Origin: Cycas panzhihuaensis
Lineage: Eukaryota > Cycadophyta
Reading direction: 5' to 3'
NCBI GenBank assembly: GCA_023213395.1
Contig: CM041465.1
Location: 128,843,741 to 128,907,740 of the forward strand
DNA length: 64,000 bases
The notes below the pieces were generated by a model. It ran no database searches. It had not been told where the DNA came from and worked only from the letters and a program-made list of their open reading frames with translations. A program made the position numbers and the translations under genes. Below are positions 40,721-52,745 of this stretch, in pieces. Position 1 is the stretch's first letter. Each line of letters starts with the position of its first letter.

Positions 40721-42260
40721 TTGCCCCTTTGATCAAATCAATGCAAGTTAGCGTAATTTTGGGTAGAAACACCTATGGTCTTTGTATGACCACGCGAATA
40801 CATCTTTGTATTCTTCAAATAGGGCTTGTGCTTGGGTGACAATTTTGTCATTCTGGTAGTTGCCTATTGTGATGTTTTTGGGATTGCTATTATCCATAAT
40901 ATTGAGTTGATTCTTTTTTAGACCCTTGAACTCTATTTATTTCCACTTCTCTAATTGATGACCTAGCTCACTAAATATTTTCCAATCTTCATACTTTACT
41001 TTGGTATATTTAAGGGGAAAGTTATGCACTTTCTCTTCTACAAAGCTATTTGTGTTTTTAGATACTGAAAAAATGTAGCATTCTTTTATGTCCTTTTGTA
41101 TGATTATGATTATTTCTTTTATTTTGCTTAGAACTATATTAATCTTTGTGTCTTTCGATTGATAAGAATATATTTTAATGAATGGCCCTTTTAGGTTATC
41201 CCATCTTATATTCCTAACTCTTACCTTTCCTAACAACCATTCTTGTCTCGTTCTCCCTAGTGTATGGAACAATCTCAACTGATTTCGGGGACAATCCCCT
41301 ACAAGGCCCTTGTAGGCTATTCGCAAAATCTATTGTCCAAGATTCCTTTTCTAGTATGCTATAGTCTTCCTAGTGCTCCATGCACCCCATAAGGTGGCCA
41401 TTGGCTTCTAATTTGGTGCCATGGAACTCAAGTATGACATCTCTAATGATGATTAGTGCTGAATTAGGTTGTGGACTGGTTTTTTGGGTATTAGAGTTGG
41501 AATTAAAATTAGGGTTCTAGGTTATTCTAGAATTGGGGTTAGTGTGACTAGGCTAGAATTAGTCTCAGAAGGGTTGGTGCTATGGGTTGTATTAGGGTCA
41601 AGATTAATACTAACTAGGCTTAAATTTGGATCCCTACTACCATTGCTAGGATTGGGGTTACTTACAGAATTGTTAATTGGGTTTAGGCAGGGATTAGGGT
41701 CCCTTAGTTAGGTCTTCTATTGTTCTACTAACAAATCTTCTGTTTCCAATAGGTTTTGTTGTAAATAATCACTTCTTACGCTACTAATTATACTATCCAT
41801 ATCATTATTTAATTCAACACTACTATCGTAATTACTATTATTATTTACACCACTCATTAATTAGTTCATTATTATTATTATTGTTTTCAATAGTTTGACT
41901 AGATCAAAAATGACAGATACATGTGAACAACTAAAAGAGGGCTTGTTTACCTCATAAGGTCCTTAAAGTCAGTTTGTCAGATAGGAATTAGTCTCTCCAC
42001 CTTCTAAGCCCAAGTCTTATTGAAGTTCGTCGTAATGATTCAGCTCCTACTCATAGGGATTATTCATTGTAGTGGCTTCATTTGCTACTCTCTAGGTTGT
42101 CATTTCATTAAACATGTTGGTGGTCCTCCTACTAGAAATCATTGTATTGGAGGCACTGTCTAGGATGATCTTAATAGTATTGCTCTACTTCCCTATCATC
42201 AGTAGTGATATGGATTTGCCACAGTGTGTATCCTGTGCTCCTAATTTTGCAAACACTTAT
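40721..42260 (-). pseudogene. Gyp2 protease-RT linker (Asn-rich)
   Basis: Minus strand. 41326-40937 is open for 129 codons (GRTRQEWLLGKVRVRNIRWD, FIKIYSYQSKDTK) and aligns with Gyp1 10236-10651. Upstream, 41.45-41.9 kb encodes N/P/S-rich low-complexity sequence, including a run of N. The GGGTTA-like motifs on the plus strand come from this composition. Function unknown. Confidence 0.65.
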
Positions 42261-42279
42261 TACTGTAAAGCCATGTTCC

Positions 42280-42650
42280 AATAGTGTAGGTAACGACTCC
42301 TTCAATTGTCCCTATGATTGTGAATTCCACTATAATGCCAATTCTCAGTACATTGACTTTTATGTTTGGTAGTGTTCTTGGTGGTTGCACTTGCTATTCA
42401 TTGGTCAATTTATTAGAGAAAGTTGGCACATCTAGTTTAAGGCTTCCCAACATTTTCCAAGTCCTAATGGGCATAACAATCATAACGGATCCCCCATTCA
42501 CAATTATTGATTCAAATGTCTCTCCCAATATTGTCATACTGACTACAAGATCTTCATTCATCAATGGGAGAATCTTGTTGACACTTTGCACTACTCCATT
42601 GGAATCTCTCAATTGTAGCATGTTGGTTTCCATCCACTAAATATCTTATG
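42280..42650 (-). pseudogene. Gyp2 aspartic protease
   Basis: Minus strand, 42633-42394 open: VVSMTILGETFESIIVNGGS, VMIVMPIRTWKMLGSLKLDV, FSNKLTNE. The active-site aspartate of this family (D-x-G in Gyp7) reads N-G-G here, so the protease would be inactive even without the stop after LTNE. Further blocks to about 42280 follow (NIKVNVLRIGIIVEFTIIGT). Confidence 0.8.
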
Positions 42651-43146
42651 TTAGTAGTTTTATTAACTCCAACTTCTCTATTATGTGTTTTAGTAATTTC
42701 GGCCTCATTTGATAATTTGGTGTACAAATTGGCCATATCCATAGATTTCGCAAGTTGACATGTAGTATCAATTCACTTCTCTTAATAAATGCTCTTCTCC
42801 TATATACTTGTTTGATTTTTGTTTTGGGTACCATCATGCTTCTGTTGCAGTGTCCTCCAAGGATTTTTTTGCTATTGTGAGTCAATTGATCTCTACCTCT
42901 GGAGTTGACTAATATAATTCCTCCTCCATTAGGCTTGCAATTAGCCCACTCCTTGTCTGGAGGTTGACTGATCTAGGTATTGTTAAGGGGTTGGGGGTGA
43001 TCATTGCTAGATTGCTGGTCTTTACATTAGGGTGGTCTTTTGAGTCATGGTTGTCTGGCTTGCATTTACAAGAAATGTATGCTATTGTTTGTGGCTTTCT
43101 CGTAAGGATGATTGGACCTCCAATGTCAGAATTCCAAGCAAAACAT
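42651..43146 (-). pseudogene. Gyp2 gag-protease spacer
   Basis: Minus strand, fragments in several frames, ending at the Cop5 insertion. No zinc knuckle is seen here; it lies beyond Cop5 near 50.4 kb. AAACA at 43142-43146 is the left copy of the Cop5 target duplication. Confidence 0.55.
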
Positions 43147-43608
43147 GATAGAAGAATTAATAATAGACTTCATTAATTCATCAAAGATCAATTGTATTAT
43201 TAATGTAACTTTTGTACATAGTTTGTATTGAGGGCTTTTTCATCATAAATGGGTTTAAGTCACAACTTAATGTTGTGAATCTAGGTGTATGGGGGTCGAT
43301 TTGTCGTCAATATTTTATTATTGTAAAGTTGGTTAATCATGCAAGGTGCCAATTGTCACCTTGCATGATCTTACATTAATATTCTCAATGTATTTGATAA
43401 TAGCCTCTTTTGTTCTTTATGCAAGGCTTTTCGTGTAACTTTTTATTAAGTGATGTATCTTTTTGATTTATAAGTTAATGCAAGTAATATGACATTGGAG
43501 CATTGTGATGAATTGCTATGCTTTTTGATTTTGATTGTTCAATGAATGCTATTGGGGGTTGATGAGTCTTGAACCTAGGCTGAAACCAGGCAGACTTCTC
43601 CGCTCTCA
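43147..43608 (+). repeat. Cop5 5' LTR
   Basis: 462 bp starting TGATAGAAGAATTAATAATA and ending CGCTCTCA. Nearly the same length as the 3' LTR, with few differences. Confidence 0.95.
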
Positions 43609-43623
43609 CTTAATATCAGAGCC
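43609..43623 (+). other. Cop5 primer binding site
   Basis: TTAATATCAGAGCC just inside the 5' LTR. Two G-to-A-type changes from the initiator tRNA-Met site. Confidence 0.8.
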
Positions 43624-45518
43624 AAGTCTCAGCCAAGTTTTTTTTCCAGCTAGCTTTCATGTCAATCTCCTCAGCCTCCTTCAATGTAAAAGCTACCAAT
43701 AAAGTGTAGTTGCTATCAAATCCTATGTAGACTCTTTTTATAGTGTTAATCATTATTTCAAAAAAGAGAGATCTTTTGTACCTCTAACCGGCAAAAGATG
43801 GATGCTTGCTGAACTGAAACTCTTCTGATATTTGTTTTTCTGCATGAATATAGTAAGTGTCCTTTTATTAAGACATTATGATTTATGCCATTTATCTAAA
43901 CATTGAAATATGGTTGGCTTTCAGGCATATGTTTTGCCGCCATTTTTTCACATGGATATCTATTTTTGCTTTCTACATATGCGTGAATGACAGTTCCTTA
44001 TTGCTTTGTTCTGCACCTGTCATTGGAGTCTTAGCATTTGTGCTCCCTACGTGGCCTTTGCGTGTATTTGCTGGCTCCTTACTATGTGGTTGTTGGCATC
44101 TTTACATCTGCATGCGCAATTGGCTTTATGTGGACCTTTTTTTCTGATCTCCGCGTCTCAATGTTTCTACCTTCTGTGTGACTACATACAGAGTCGATGG
44201 CCTCTTTGTGTAGCTTGGCTAGTCTTTGCATGGACCTGTGTGATTTTTTAAAGTTGTTGTGTGCTCTTTTTGAGTTGTTTATTACTTCAATGTTACTAGC
44301 CCTATTTAGCTTTCTATGTTGGCATTACGACCTTTAGTGTATCTGCTTGGCCCTGCATGGCTCAATCGACTTTGATTGCATGGAGGATTCAATCCCCTGT
44401 CTGTGTGGCTTAACATTTTTTGGCTGATGGCCCTTTTGTGGCATTTTTTTGATCCTGTTTCTGAAGGTTGCTCCTTAGCAGAGATTGATATTGATCTAGA
44501 GTAGATTTACAGGCAAAAATAGAGGAATTTTGCTCCAATTCCATGGACTTGCAATAAATTGAAGATTAGGATACTGTTGTTGGCTTCAACAGATTCCTGC
44601 TCACTATTGGACTGCTGAAACTATACCATATGACCATTCGTTCAGACCCTGGCAGAGTCATCTTCGCAATGGAGGAGACTGACTGAAATTTCATTGCCTC
44701 TATAGAGAGATCCAACCTCCTATGTCCAAACTACCCGATTGTTTTTTCAAATTCTTGTCACTTGATTTAATTTTTTTATAAAGTTTAAAAACTTTAGGTT
44801 ATTTAGATTAGCATATTCACAGAATGTTCCTTTTTTGATAAAGGCTCCTAACCTAAAGTTGCTTTTTTATTATTTTTTAATCATTTTTTAGTTTTTTAAG
44901 GCCTGTTTATAATTTATTTAAGGCAATTTTTTAGTTTTTTAAAGGCTTTTTTCTATTATTTTGCCTAAAACATAAAATTGAATCTATTAATCATAAAATC
45001 TTTTTAAAATTAATCAAAAATATTAAAAAGATAAATACTTGATGAACCACCCGATTACTAGCCTTGCAAGGGGAATGATTAGGACCCTTGAAGTTACCAC
45101 TCCACACACGCTAGTGGTCTATTTTGAATTCTATGGATATTAGAAAAGCATATTAGCTATCAGGTGTAATTAGTGGCAGGCTGAGGTGTTTATATCCAAA
45201 ACCTTGGAGTTTGGAAACTAGGCTAGATACAAAGGGGGTGAGCGCCTTGGTTGTAAGTGTGCCCTTAGATAAGGATCTGTTGTTCAGGCTATAAACTCAG
45301 TTCAGGTGGATCAACAGTGTCGAGGGGAGGGGGAACTGAGCCTTCTGTAGTGTCCATGTACCTTCGGGTATATTGGGTCCCCAGCTACTACTTGTGAGCA
45401 GGTACGCTATCAGAGAGGACTGTTTCAACTACTAGGGGTTGTTTAGGAGTGGAGACATCGAGACATAGATCCTAGATTAGATCACCTTTCTAGGTAGACA
45501 TGACACATATCAAACATC
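43624..45518 (+). other. Cop5 long leader, no gene
   Basis: 1.9 kb before gag. Open stretches at 43878-44147 and 44006-44251 are rich in W, C, L and F and have no match to element proteins. I treat them as chance. From 45050 on the base composition is more balanced. Confidence 0.6.
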
Positions 45519-46610
45519 ATGGCGCTTCAAATGATTGTAATTAATACTATTAAACTATCTAGCAGTGATAATTTCTTGGCTTGGAAGAAACAAGTCAAGA
45601 ACATATTGATAATTAACAAACTTTGGCCTTATGGTTCTGAAAGAATTCTTAAGCTAGTTCCCATTGAAGATCTTAATGATCCTGATAACCTCATTCCTCC
45701 TAATCTTGATGTTGTATCTACCTTTCATGAGTTTGACAAAGTTGCCCTTTCTTTTTTACGCTTGTTTTGTGAAGATAATGTTGATTAGAATATTGAACTT
45801 GTCCCTACCTTTGCAGACGCATGGAATATCATATGTGCACTCTATGATAGGAAGGACAATGCTAAGGCAGTGATGCTTAAAGCCTAGCTTTATTCCATTC
45901 CATTTGTAGGATCTATAGTAGCTCATTTGTCTCAGATTAAGATGATCAAGAACCAGTTGACAGTGATGGGTTAGCCGCTAGAGGATAGTGACCTCATATC
46001 CTACATTGTTAATGTTTTGCCACCTGGTTATAACTCCCTCTTATCCAATCTGTCATATATAGATCGATTTGCCACCATTGATTTTAATATATTTGAGGGT
46101 TTATTGCTCTAGAAAGAATGTATTTTGAATTGTTCAGGGAATCCAGGTGCTTCCTCTTCCACACCAACATTTGCAACCAGACATAGAGGAAGACCGCAAC
46201 ATCCACAGTTGACACATCATTTTGGTTCAATGAATTTGAACCAATAGCCTTATCAGTAGCCTAATCAATAGGTTTATTAGCCACATCAGCCTTGGCCATC
46301 TTATAATCCCCAAGTTATTTGGCACTATTATGGCAAACCTGGACATATAGCACCTAACTGCAAAAAAAAGAGAGTTGACCTTTAGCAATGACAGTTTTAG
46401 AGCTACCCTGCTATGCAGGGTAATCAAAGTCTTGGACATGGAAATTGTTAGGAACCACAGAGACAGAACCATTCAAATTACTAGGGACTGAGGAGACAAA
46501 ATCAAAATGCTCCTAAGAGGAACCAACATAATAGGAATCGCAACTACAGATAGAATCAAGGAGGCCATATGGTCAATTCTCAAAATCTTTTCTTTACTTT
46601 ATCATCTCAT
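45519..46610 (+). pseudogene. Cop5 gag
   Basis: Starts MALQMIVINTIKLSSSDNFL (45519) with the Copia gag segment NFLAWKKQVKNILI, open for 89 codons. UBN2-like blocks continue through several stops (AHLSQIKMIKNQLTVMG and LPPGYNSLLSNL near 45915-46050). A zinc knuckle near 46320 reads WHYYGKPGHIAPNC, with the first two cysteines changed to W and Y, so RNA binding is lost. The start is chosen as the first ATG in the homologous frame. Confidence 0.87.
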
Positions 46611-47140
46611 CGTTCTGACATTTCCTAGTTGATGGATTTGGGTGCCTCTCAACATATGACGTGTTCAAAAGAACTCCTTATTGATACAAGACTAATTCAG
46701 GTTTAGTGTGTCACGTTTAGAGATGATGGTACTTTAGAGGATGCCAAGATTGGCAATGTCCCTATCTCATTGAAGAATTCTGACACTCCACATCATCTCA
46801 ATAATGTTTTCTATGTACCCGGAATTACACACAAATTACTTTAAGCTAGCTAGGTAAATAAACAAAACTTTGATGTTTTGTTTAGCCATCTTGGAAAATG
46901 CCTGATTACAAATCTGAATGGCAACTTAATTGCCTCAGGATACAAAGATCAGAGACTCTACAAACTTGATGCTGTAACTAGACCATTGATCCACTCACAT
47001 GAATTTGGTTCTTATAGCAATTGAACTTCAACTTCTAATCCTTTTGCTTGAACATCAAATTTAGATGATCAATTTGCTTCATAGGTATATGTTTCTCCTA
47101 AAATACCAAAAGACTAGTTATGGTATCAACGCCTAGGTCA
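46611..47140 (+). pseudogene. Cop5 protease
   Basis: MDLGASQHMTCSKE carries the protease motif with D-L-G instead of D-S-G (46631 on). NVPISLKNSDTPHHLNNVFY, VPGITHKLL and ITNLNGNLIASGYKDQRLYK follow with several TAG stops. The pre-integrase LWYQRLGHLNFS starts at about 47115. Confidence 0.85.
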
Positions 47141-47141
47141 C

Positions 47142-48020
47142 TTGAATTTTAGCATCATTCATCTACTTTATAAATTGAATATGGTGCATGGCATATCGAA
47201 CATAAAGCAGACTAAGTCTATTTGTGAGGCTTGTGATATGGGCAAACATCATTTGGCTCCTTTCAAGTCAAATGGAAGAGTCGGGCGTGCCAAGGAACCT
47301 TTAGGCCTGGTACATTCAGATATCTGTGGGCCCATGTATTAGGCATCCTTTGGAAGCTATCATTATTTCGTCACATTCATTGATGACTACTCCAAAAAAG
47401 TGTGGGTATATTTCTTGAAGCAGAAATCAGAAGCTTTTGACAAATTCAAAGAGTTCAAGCATGGCGTTAAACTCGAATCTAGAAAGCCACTAAAAATTCT
47501 TTGTTGTGATAATAGAGGTGAATACACATCAAATGAGTTCACCCAATTTTGTAAGGATAATGGCATCAAATGGCAATTTTTTTCCCTATACATCCATCGA
47601 CAAAATGGAGTTGTTGAGCAAATAAATTGGACCTTAGTTAGCAAAGGCAAAGCCATGCTTGCTGCCAAGAATTTGGGACTTCAATTCTGGGCTGAAGCCC
47701 TTCATACAACAACATATCTCACAAACAGAAGCCCAACCAAGGCAGTATTAAACATTACTCTTGAGGAGGACTGGTCAGGTCCAAAACCTACGGTCTCACA
47801 TTTGCGCACTTTTGGTTGTATAACGTACATGCTCATACCAAAAGAACAAAGGAAAAAGCTAGATGATAAGAGCAAGAAATATATCTTTATTGGTTATCAA
47901 CCTAGCTATAAATCATATAAATTGTATGATCTTGCTACCAAGCAAATGCATACATCTTGGGATGTCATATTCTCAGAAAAAAACTGGGATTTGGATCACA
48001 CATATTTCATTCTTTGATGA
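47142..48020 (+). pseudogene. Cop5 integrase
   Basis: CEACDMGKHHLAPFKS gives the zinc-binding half. Catalytic D in HSDICGP is followed by a TAG at 47340-47342. From 47400 one frame of 205 codons carries D in CCDNRGEY and E in GVVEQINW, then TYLTNRSPTKAVLN and HLRTFGCITYML. All three catalytic acids are present. One stop and one frame change separate the halves. Confidence 0.92.
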
Positions 48021-48289
48021 TTAGTCAGATAAAGCACCTATTGCTCCTCTTGCTCCATAAAATGTTTCTACAGAACACATGCCTCATGTATCAACGTTTA
48101 CTCCTAGTTCATCGTCTGCACCACTTGCCTCTACTTCTACATATAATCCTATTAGTCCTTCAAAGGATATTCAAGATGAGGCTACTTCAAAGCGGTTGCC
48201 AAAATAATACAGGCGAACGATCTCTTCTGCTCCTTCACCACCACAACAAGCAAAGAGACAATCAAAATACAAGTCATCCACTAACTCTG

Positions 48290-49330
48290 CCTTAATGGCA
48301 GGAGTGCTATCAGCTCCTGACTCCTCTACTTTTGAGGAAACTGTTGTAGATCCAAGATGGCAAGTAGCAATGACTGAAAAAATGGATTCTATCCTACAAA
48401 ATTATACTTGGGAGCTTATTGAGCTGCCTAAAGGGAAGAAACCAATTGATTGTATATGGATTTATAAAACAAAATTTCATGCAGATGGTTCCATTCAGTA
48501 ACATAGAGCTCATTTGGTTGCCAAAGGTTTCAAACAGGTTAAGGTATTGATTATGATGACACATTTGCACTAGTTGTTAACATGACCACTGTCAGGCTTG
48601 TTTTGGCACTTGCAGCTTAATTCAATTGGCCTATATACTAGATGGATGTAAAAAGTGCCTTCTTAAATGGCAACTTGCAGGGGAAAATCTACATAAATCA
48701 GCCTCTCGACTTTGTTGCTTATGGAAAAGTAACACCTAGTCTGCAAATTGAAAAAGGCATTGTATGGCCTTAAACAATCACCTTGTGTTTGGTACATGAA
48801 AATTGATGAACACTTTCAAAAGCATGGACTCATTCGCTCATCTTCAGATTCAAATCTGTATATCAAAATCCATGATGGTTTCATCACTCTGGTCATACTT
48901 TATGTTGATGATTTGTTGATAACTGGCAATGACATAGAGTGGATTATACATATCCAAGGAGAACTAAACAATAGCTTTGAGATGACTGACCTCGGTTGCT
49001 CCATTATTTTCTTGGCATGGAAGACTGGTAGGAGCCAAGCCATATTTTCCTTTCACAGTCAAAATATACAAAGAAAATTCTTAAAAAATATAGGATGGAT
49101 GAATGTAAACCATCACCAACTCCTATAGAGACAGGTCTACAATTAGACATTGATGAGCATGGAAAATGTGTGGATCCAACGTTGTATAGACAACTTGTGG
49201 GGAGATTAATTTACCTCACTCATACTCGATCAGACATTGCCTACGTTGTTGGGATCTGTTCTAGGTTCATGACACAACACAAAATTTCACATTGGAAAGC
49301 AGCAATGAGGATCCTGAAATATCTTTAGGG
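48290..49330 (+). pseudogene. Cop5 reverse transcriptase
   Basis: RT start at 48295 (LSAPDSSTFEETVVDPRWQV, ELPKGKKPIDCIWIYKTK), a TAA at 48499, then VAKGFKQ and YDDTFALV. The stretch 48748-49128 is open with [20 protein letters not shown] and the catalytic YVDDLLITG at 48901-48927. A shift near 49010 is followed by ETGLQLDIDEHGK and QLVGRLIYLTHTRSDIAY (49095-49328). The catalytic aspartates are intact, but the gene is broken in at least four places. Confidence 0.93.
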
Positions 49331-49865
49331 TACTCTTCAATTTGGACTTGATTGTTGTCATGTGGAAAATCCTTTGTTGACAGGTTGCATGGATGCAGAT
49401 TGGGCTGGATGCAAAGATAGCCATAGATCAACCTCAGGTTATTGTTTTAACTTGGGTTTTGCTTTAGTTTCATGGTCTTGCAAAAAAAAGCCTAATGTCA
49501 CCCTATCTTCAATTGAAGCTGAGTATAAAGCCGTCGTTAGTGTAGTTGTTGAGGCTATCTGGCTTAGGAGGATTTTTGAAGAGCTTGGAATTAGTTAGAC
49601 ACAAGCTACATCATTGTTTTATGACAATCAATGTATTCTTAAATTGAACAAGAATCCTGTGTTCCATGGTAAAACCAAATACATCGAGATTCATCATCAC
49701 TTCATTAGGGAACATGTACAAGGTGGTGAGATAGATTTGATCTACAAGCCTACTGAAGATGAAATTATAGATATCTTCACAAAAGCACTCTCTTGTGACA
49801 AATTCGAAAGGTTTTGGCTTGGCCTCAATGTTAGAATTAATGAACTCATCATTAAGGGAGGGTGA
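49331..49865 (+). pseudogene. Cop5 RNase H
   Basis: Frames 49362-49598 and 49614-49865 carry all landmarks: D in GCMDADWAGCKDSHRSTSGY, E in LSSIEAEYKAVV, D in FYDNQCILKLNKNP, and the tail HHHFIREHVQGGEIDLIYKP. A single TAG at 49596-49598 separates them. The coding end overlaps the purine tract and the first bases of the 3' LTR. Confidence 0.92.
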
Positions 49866-50323
49866 TATAACACTTAATGATAGACTTCATTAATTCATCA
49901 AATATCAATTATATTATTAATGTAACTTTTGTACATAGTTTGTATTGAGGGCTTCTTTATCATAAATGGTTTAGTCAGAACTTAATGTTGTGAACCTAGG
50001 TGTATGGGGGTTGATTTGTCGTCAATATTTTATTATTGTAAAGTTGGTTAATCATGCAGAGTGTCATTGTCATCTTGCATGATCTTACGTTAATATTTTC
50101 AATGTATTTGATAACAGCGTCTTTTGTTTTTTATGCAAGGCTTTTCATGTAAACTTTTTATTAAGTGATGTATCTTTTTTATTTATAAGTTAATGCAAGT
50201 AATATGACATTGGGGCATTGTGATGAATTCCTGTGCTTTTTGATTTTGATTGTTTAGTGAATGTTATTAGGAATTGATGAGTCTTGAACCTAGGCTGAAA
50301 CCAGGCAGACTTCTCCCCTCTCA
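49863..50323 (+). repeat. Cop5 3' LTR
   Basis: 461 bp starting TGATATAACACTTAATGATA after purine tract TTAAGGGAGGG, ending CCCTCTCA. Confidence 0.95.
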
Positions 50324-51990
50324 GAACATACATGGCCCATTTGTTTCTTCTTTTTGGGCAAGTCAGGCACCATCTTTATAGACTATGATGATCTTGTTTG
50401 CTTATTCCCAACTCTTCCCTTACCTTTTCCTTAGTTGTTGTTATGAAGCCTATTGTAGTAATAGTTATGGAGGTGGTGTGTTATGGATTTATAGACGGGA
50501 CACCACTTTTATTTGTGTTGTGTTCTCTCCTAGTGTTTGGATTTCTTCTATTGTTGGGTCATGACTCTTTCTCTGACTTAGCTGGTTCCTTCCCTTTTTT
50601 TAATTTGAGCTTCAAGTGGGCAATCTCCTCTTTGAGAGCATCTATTTGTGGGCTCACTTCTTTTTTTTTTCCGATCACGCTACATGCCTTCTATGCTTTT
50701 AATTCACTAATTACATCATGTAACATTCTCAGCATATGTTCTTGGCTTGAGATTTATTTAGTATGCATTTGTTTCTTAAATTTCAACCCTAGTTTTTTTA
50801 CTTTTTCGAAGCCCTCAATTGGTTGTTATCTTAGGCAGTCTCATATTTTTGATGTTAACTTGCTCATAAAGTATCTTTTTATTAGATATTCTAGCACCTT
50901 TTCTCCATTTTCCATGTTGTTAGGAATAGTTGCCATTCTACTTGCAAAATCCAAGATTGATTCTCTTCGTCATTGCCTAGCCTTTTTGTGTGCTTGAATG
51001 ATTGGTTCATTATTATGAAACCCCAATCATTCTTATGAAACCCCTAAAACCTTTCTTGAAACCTTATTGCAGCCTGATTTGATGTCATATTTTCAGCACC
51101 TAACTCTTTATACCACACCAATGGGACCCTTCTGAGAGTACATGAGAATCTTCCCTTAATGCCATCCTTGTCTTTGATCTTCCTTACTGCTATCATGTTT
51201 TTTAATAAGCGTAGATGCTCTACTACATTTGTGGCACCATCGAATATAAGATGATTAAAGGTGTTGCCATTTTGATATATAACCAGTGCTAACTATTGGC
51301 ATTCGTGTGTTTGAGCCTTTGTTGTTCGCTAGAGGTGTATTGTTTATAGATGTACTTCCTCCAAGTAATGGTTGCAACTCCCTTTGGGTCCTAAACAAGG
51401 GATTGCTACTGGGTGTCTTCAAATATATCATACTCTATATGTTGGATATCTGCACAACTATGGGTGTCGCTATTAAAAGCATATTGTCGCTTGGTTCTAG
51501 TAGTGTATCTAAAAATTTTCTGGGGGTATAATTTTTCCAATGTTACTTAGGACCTTCTGCCATTTCCTCATGCTTGCTCATCCTCTGTGAGTTTCTTGTC
51601 TTTTCCTAATAACGGATTCCATTTACCATTGTTGGTGCCTTGTTGGGGTTGGATAGATAGGTCTCTTGCATTTTTGGAGTTGTTTTTGGTGCTAGTGTAC
51701 TGAGCCTACTTTCAATAGTGAAGGGTGTCCAAGTCTTGTCATTTTCTAATCCATTAGCAAATTTGTCCTTGGTCTCACTTAATGACAATGTGTTTCTTTT
51801 TGTCTTTCACAACTTATTAGCCCATCTTATGCCCTTTGTCGACTAGACTTCATTATCCCTCTATTTGTAGGTCGCTTTGATGGCATTAGGAGGCCCCTTA
51901 GTTGTTAAGAGTCTATTTAGAACTTGCCATTATGATAGTAGACAAGGTCCTTGATATTTTGGGAATGCATTCTCCCTTAACAAGACTTAG
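50324..51990 (-). pseudogene. Gyp2 gag
   Basis: Minus strand. N-terminal KGPPNAIKATYK near 51880, then an open stretch 51788-51606. Capsid blocks FNHLIFDGATNVVEHLRLLK, NMIAVRKIKDKDGIKGRFSC and VPLVWYKELGAENM lie at 51260-51080. Knuckle remnants WCPVYKSITHH and GKGKGRVGN are near 50410-50530. These align with Gyp1 and Gyp7 gag. The 199-codon plus-strand open stretch at 50398-50997 is antisense to it. Confidence 0.78.
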
Positions 51991-52150
51991 GTATTCTTCT
52001 TCAATTGAGAAATTTGGCAATGGAACAAATTCTGGTTGAAACTTAGCATATTAGCTATCCCAAATTTGTTGGTTTGTGATTCTGTTAGGTGTCCTTCTTC
52101 AATTTAGCCTCGGTTACTCCGTACTCATGTCCTCAATGCCCTTGTTGTAG

Positions 52151-52745
52151 ATTAGTCTTCATACATATATAATAATTAATAATAGGAATTACAAGCAACA
52201 TACGCAACCCTGATATATCTTACAACATTTCCCCCATAACTTGTTATTACATTAAAAAACATTGAATACATGTCTTTGGTTGGTCTTTGCTTGAGTTGTA
52301 TTGACTTAGTTAGCTGTCACATCGACCTAGGTTGTGAAATGCCTTGATACAAAAGTGTGCAACTTTTAATACAAAACCTTTTACCTTGGTGACAATTAAG
52401 AACATTACAATTAATTACAACAATTAATGGTGCCTCTTGACATCTATGTACATTTATATAGTTGTTGACATCATTCTACTATTGTCCATTAACTAAAAGA
52501 TGATTAACTTTTAATCAATCATTGACTTTGTTGTGCGTTCCCTTCTATTCATTCTCGATTGTCGCATGCATTCCTTTCTATGACATTCCTAACTGTTGGT
52601 TGTGTTCTTGCATTTTGAGTGTTCCACGAAAGTACTTTTTTATAGCATTCTTGCATTTGAATTATTTTTTTTGCTCTTTGCACCGTTCCCTGTGTTCTTG
52701 TCTATACTAGTTGTTCCTTAGGTTGTTTTTGTGATTCCAAGTGTC
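52151..52745. other. Unassigned stretch, no gene
   Basis: Noncoding and AT-rich, possibly Gyp2 leader. I see no LTR, primer site or protein homology that would place the Gyp2 5' end. Confidence 0.4.

Larger units (their letters stand above)
43147..50323 (+). mobile_element. Cop5: complete Ty1/Copia element nested in Gyp2
   Basis: Plus strand, LTRs 43147-43608 and 49863-50323 with TG...CA ends. Flanks AAACA and GAACA differ at one of five bases. Primer site and purine tract TTAAGGGAGGG are present. The leader is long (1.9 kb). Gag, zinc knuckle, protease, integrase, RT and RNase H follow in order with stops and shifts. It belongs to a different Copia family from Cop1-Cop3. Confidence 0.95.
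38892..52150 (-). mobile_element. Gyp2: second Gyp1-family element, split by Cop5
   Basis: Minus strand: gag 52.1-50.3 and 43.1-42.7 kb, protease 42.6-42.3, linker 42.2-40.9, RT and RNase H 40.9-39.3 kb, purine tract, 3' LTR b. Cop5 interrupts it at 43147-50323. No integrase is found between RNase H and the LTR. A 5' LTR is not recognisable near 52.1 kb, so that boundary is a guess. It lies head-to-tail with Gyp1. Confidence 0.78.

Noticed and set aside
41469-41711. Telomere-like TTAGGG/GGGTTA motifs
   Set aside because: They are irregularly spaced and sit in the N/P-rich protease-RT linker of Gyp2. The composition of the coding sequence explains them.
43878-44251. W/C/L-rich open frames that resemble membrane segments
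   Set aside because: Two overlapping frames in the Cop5 leader with no homology and no conserved start. Composition alone explains the hydrophobicity.
50398-50997. 199-codon open frame on the plus strand
   Set aside because: It is antisense to Gyp2 gag, whose minus-strand homology to Gyp1 and Gyp7 explains the sequence. The translation is hydrophobic without known motifs.
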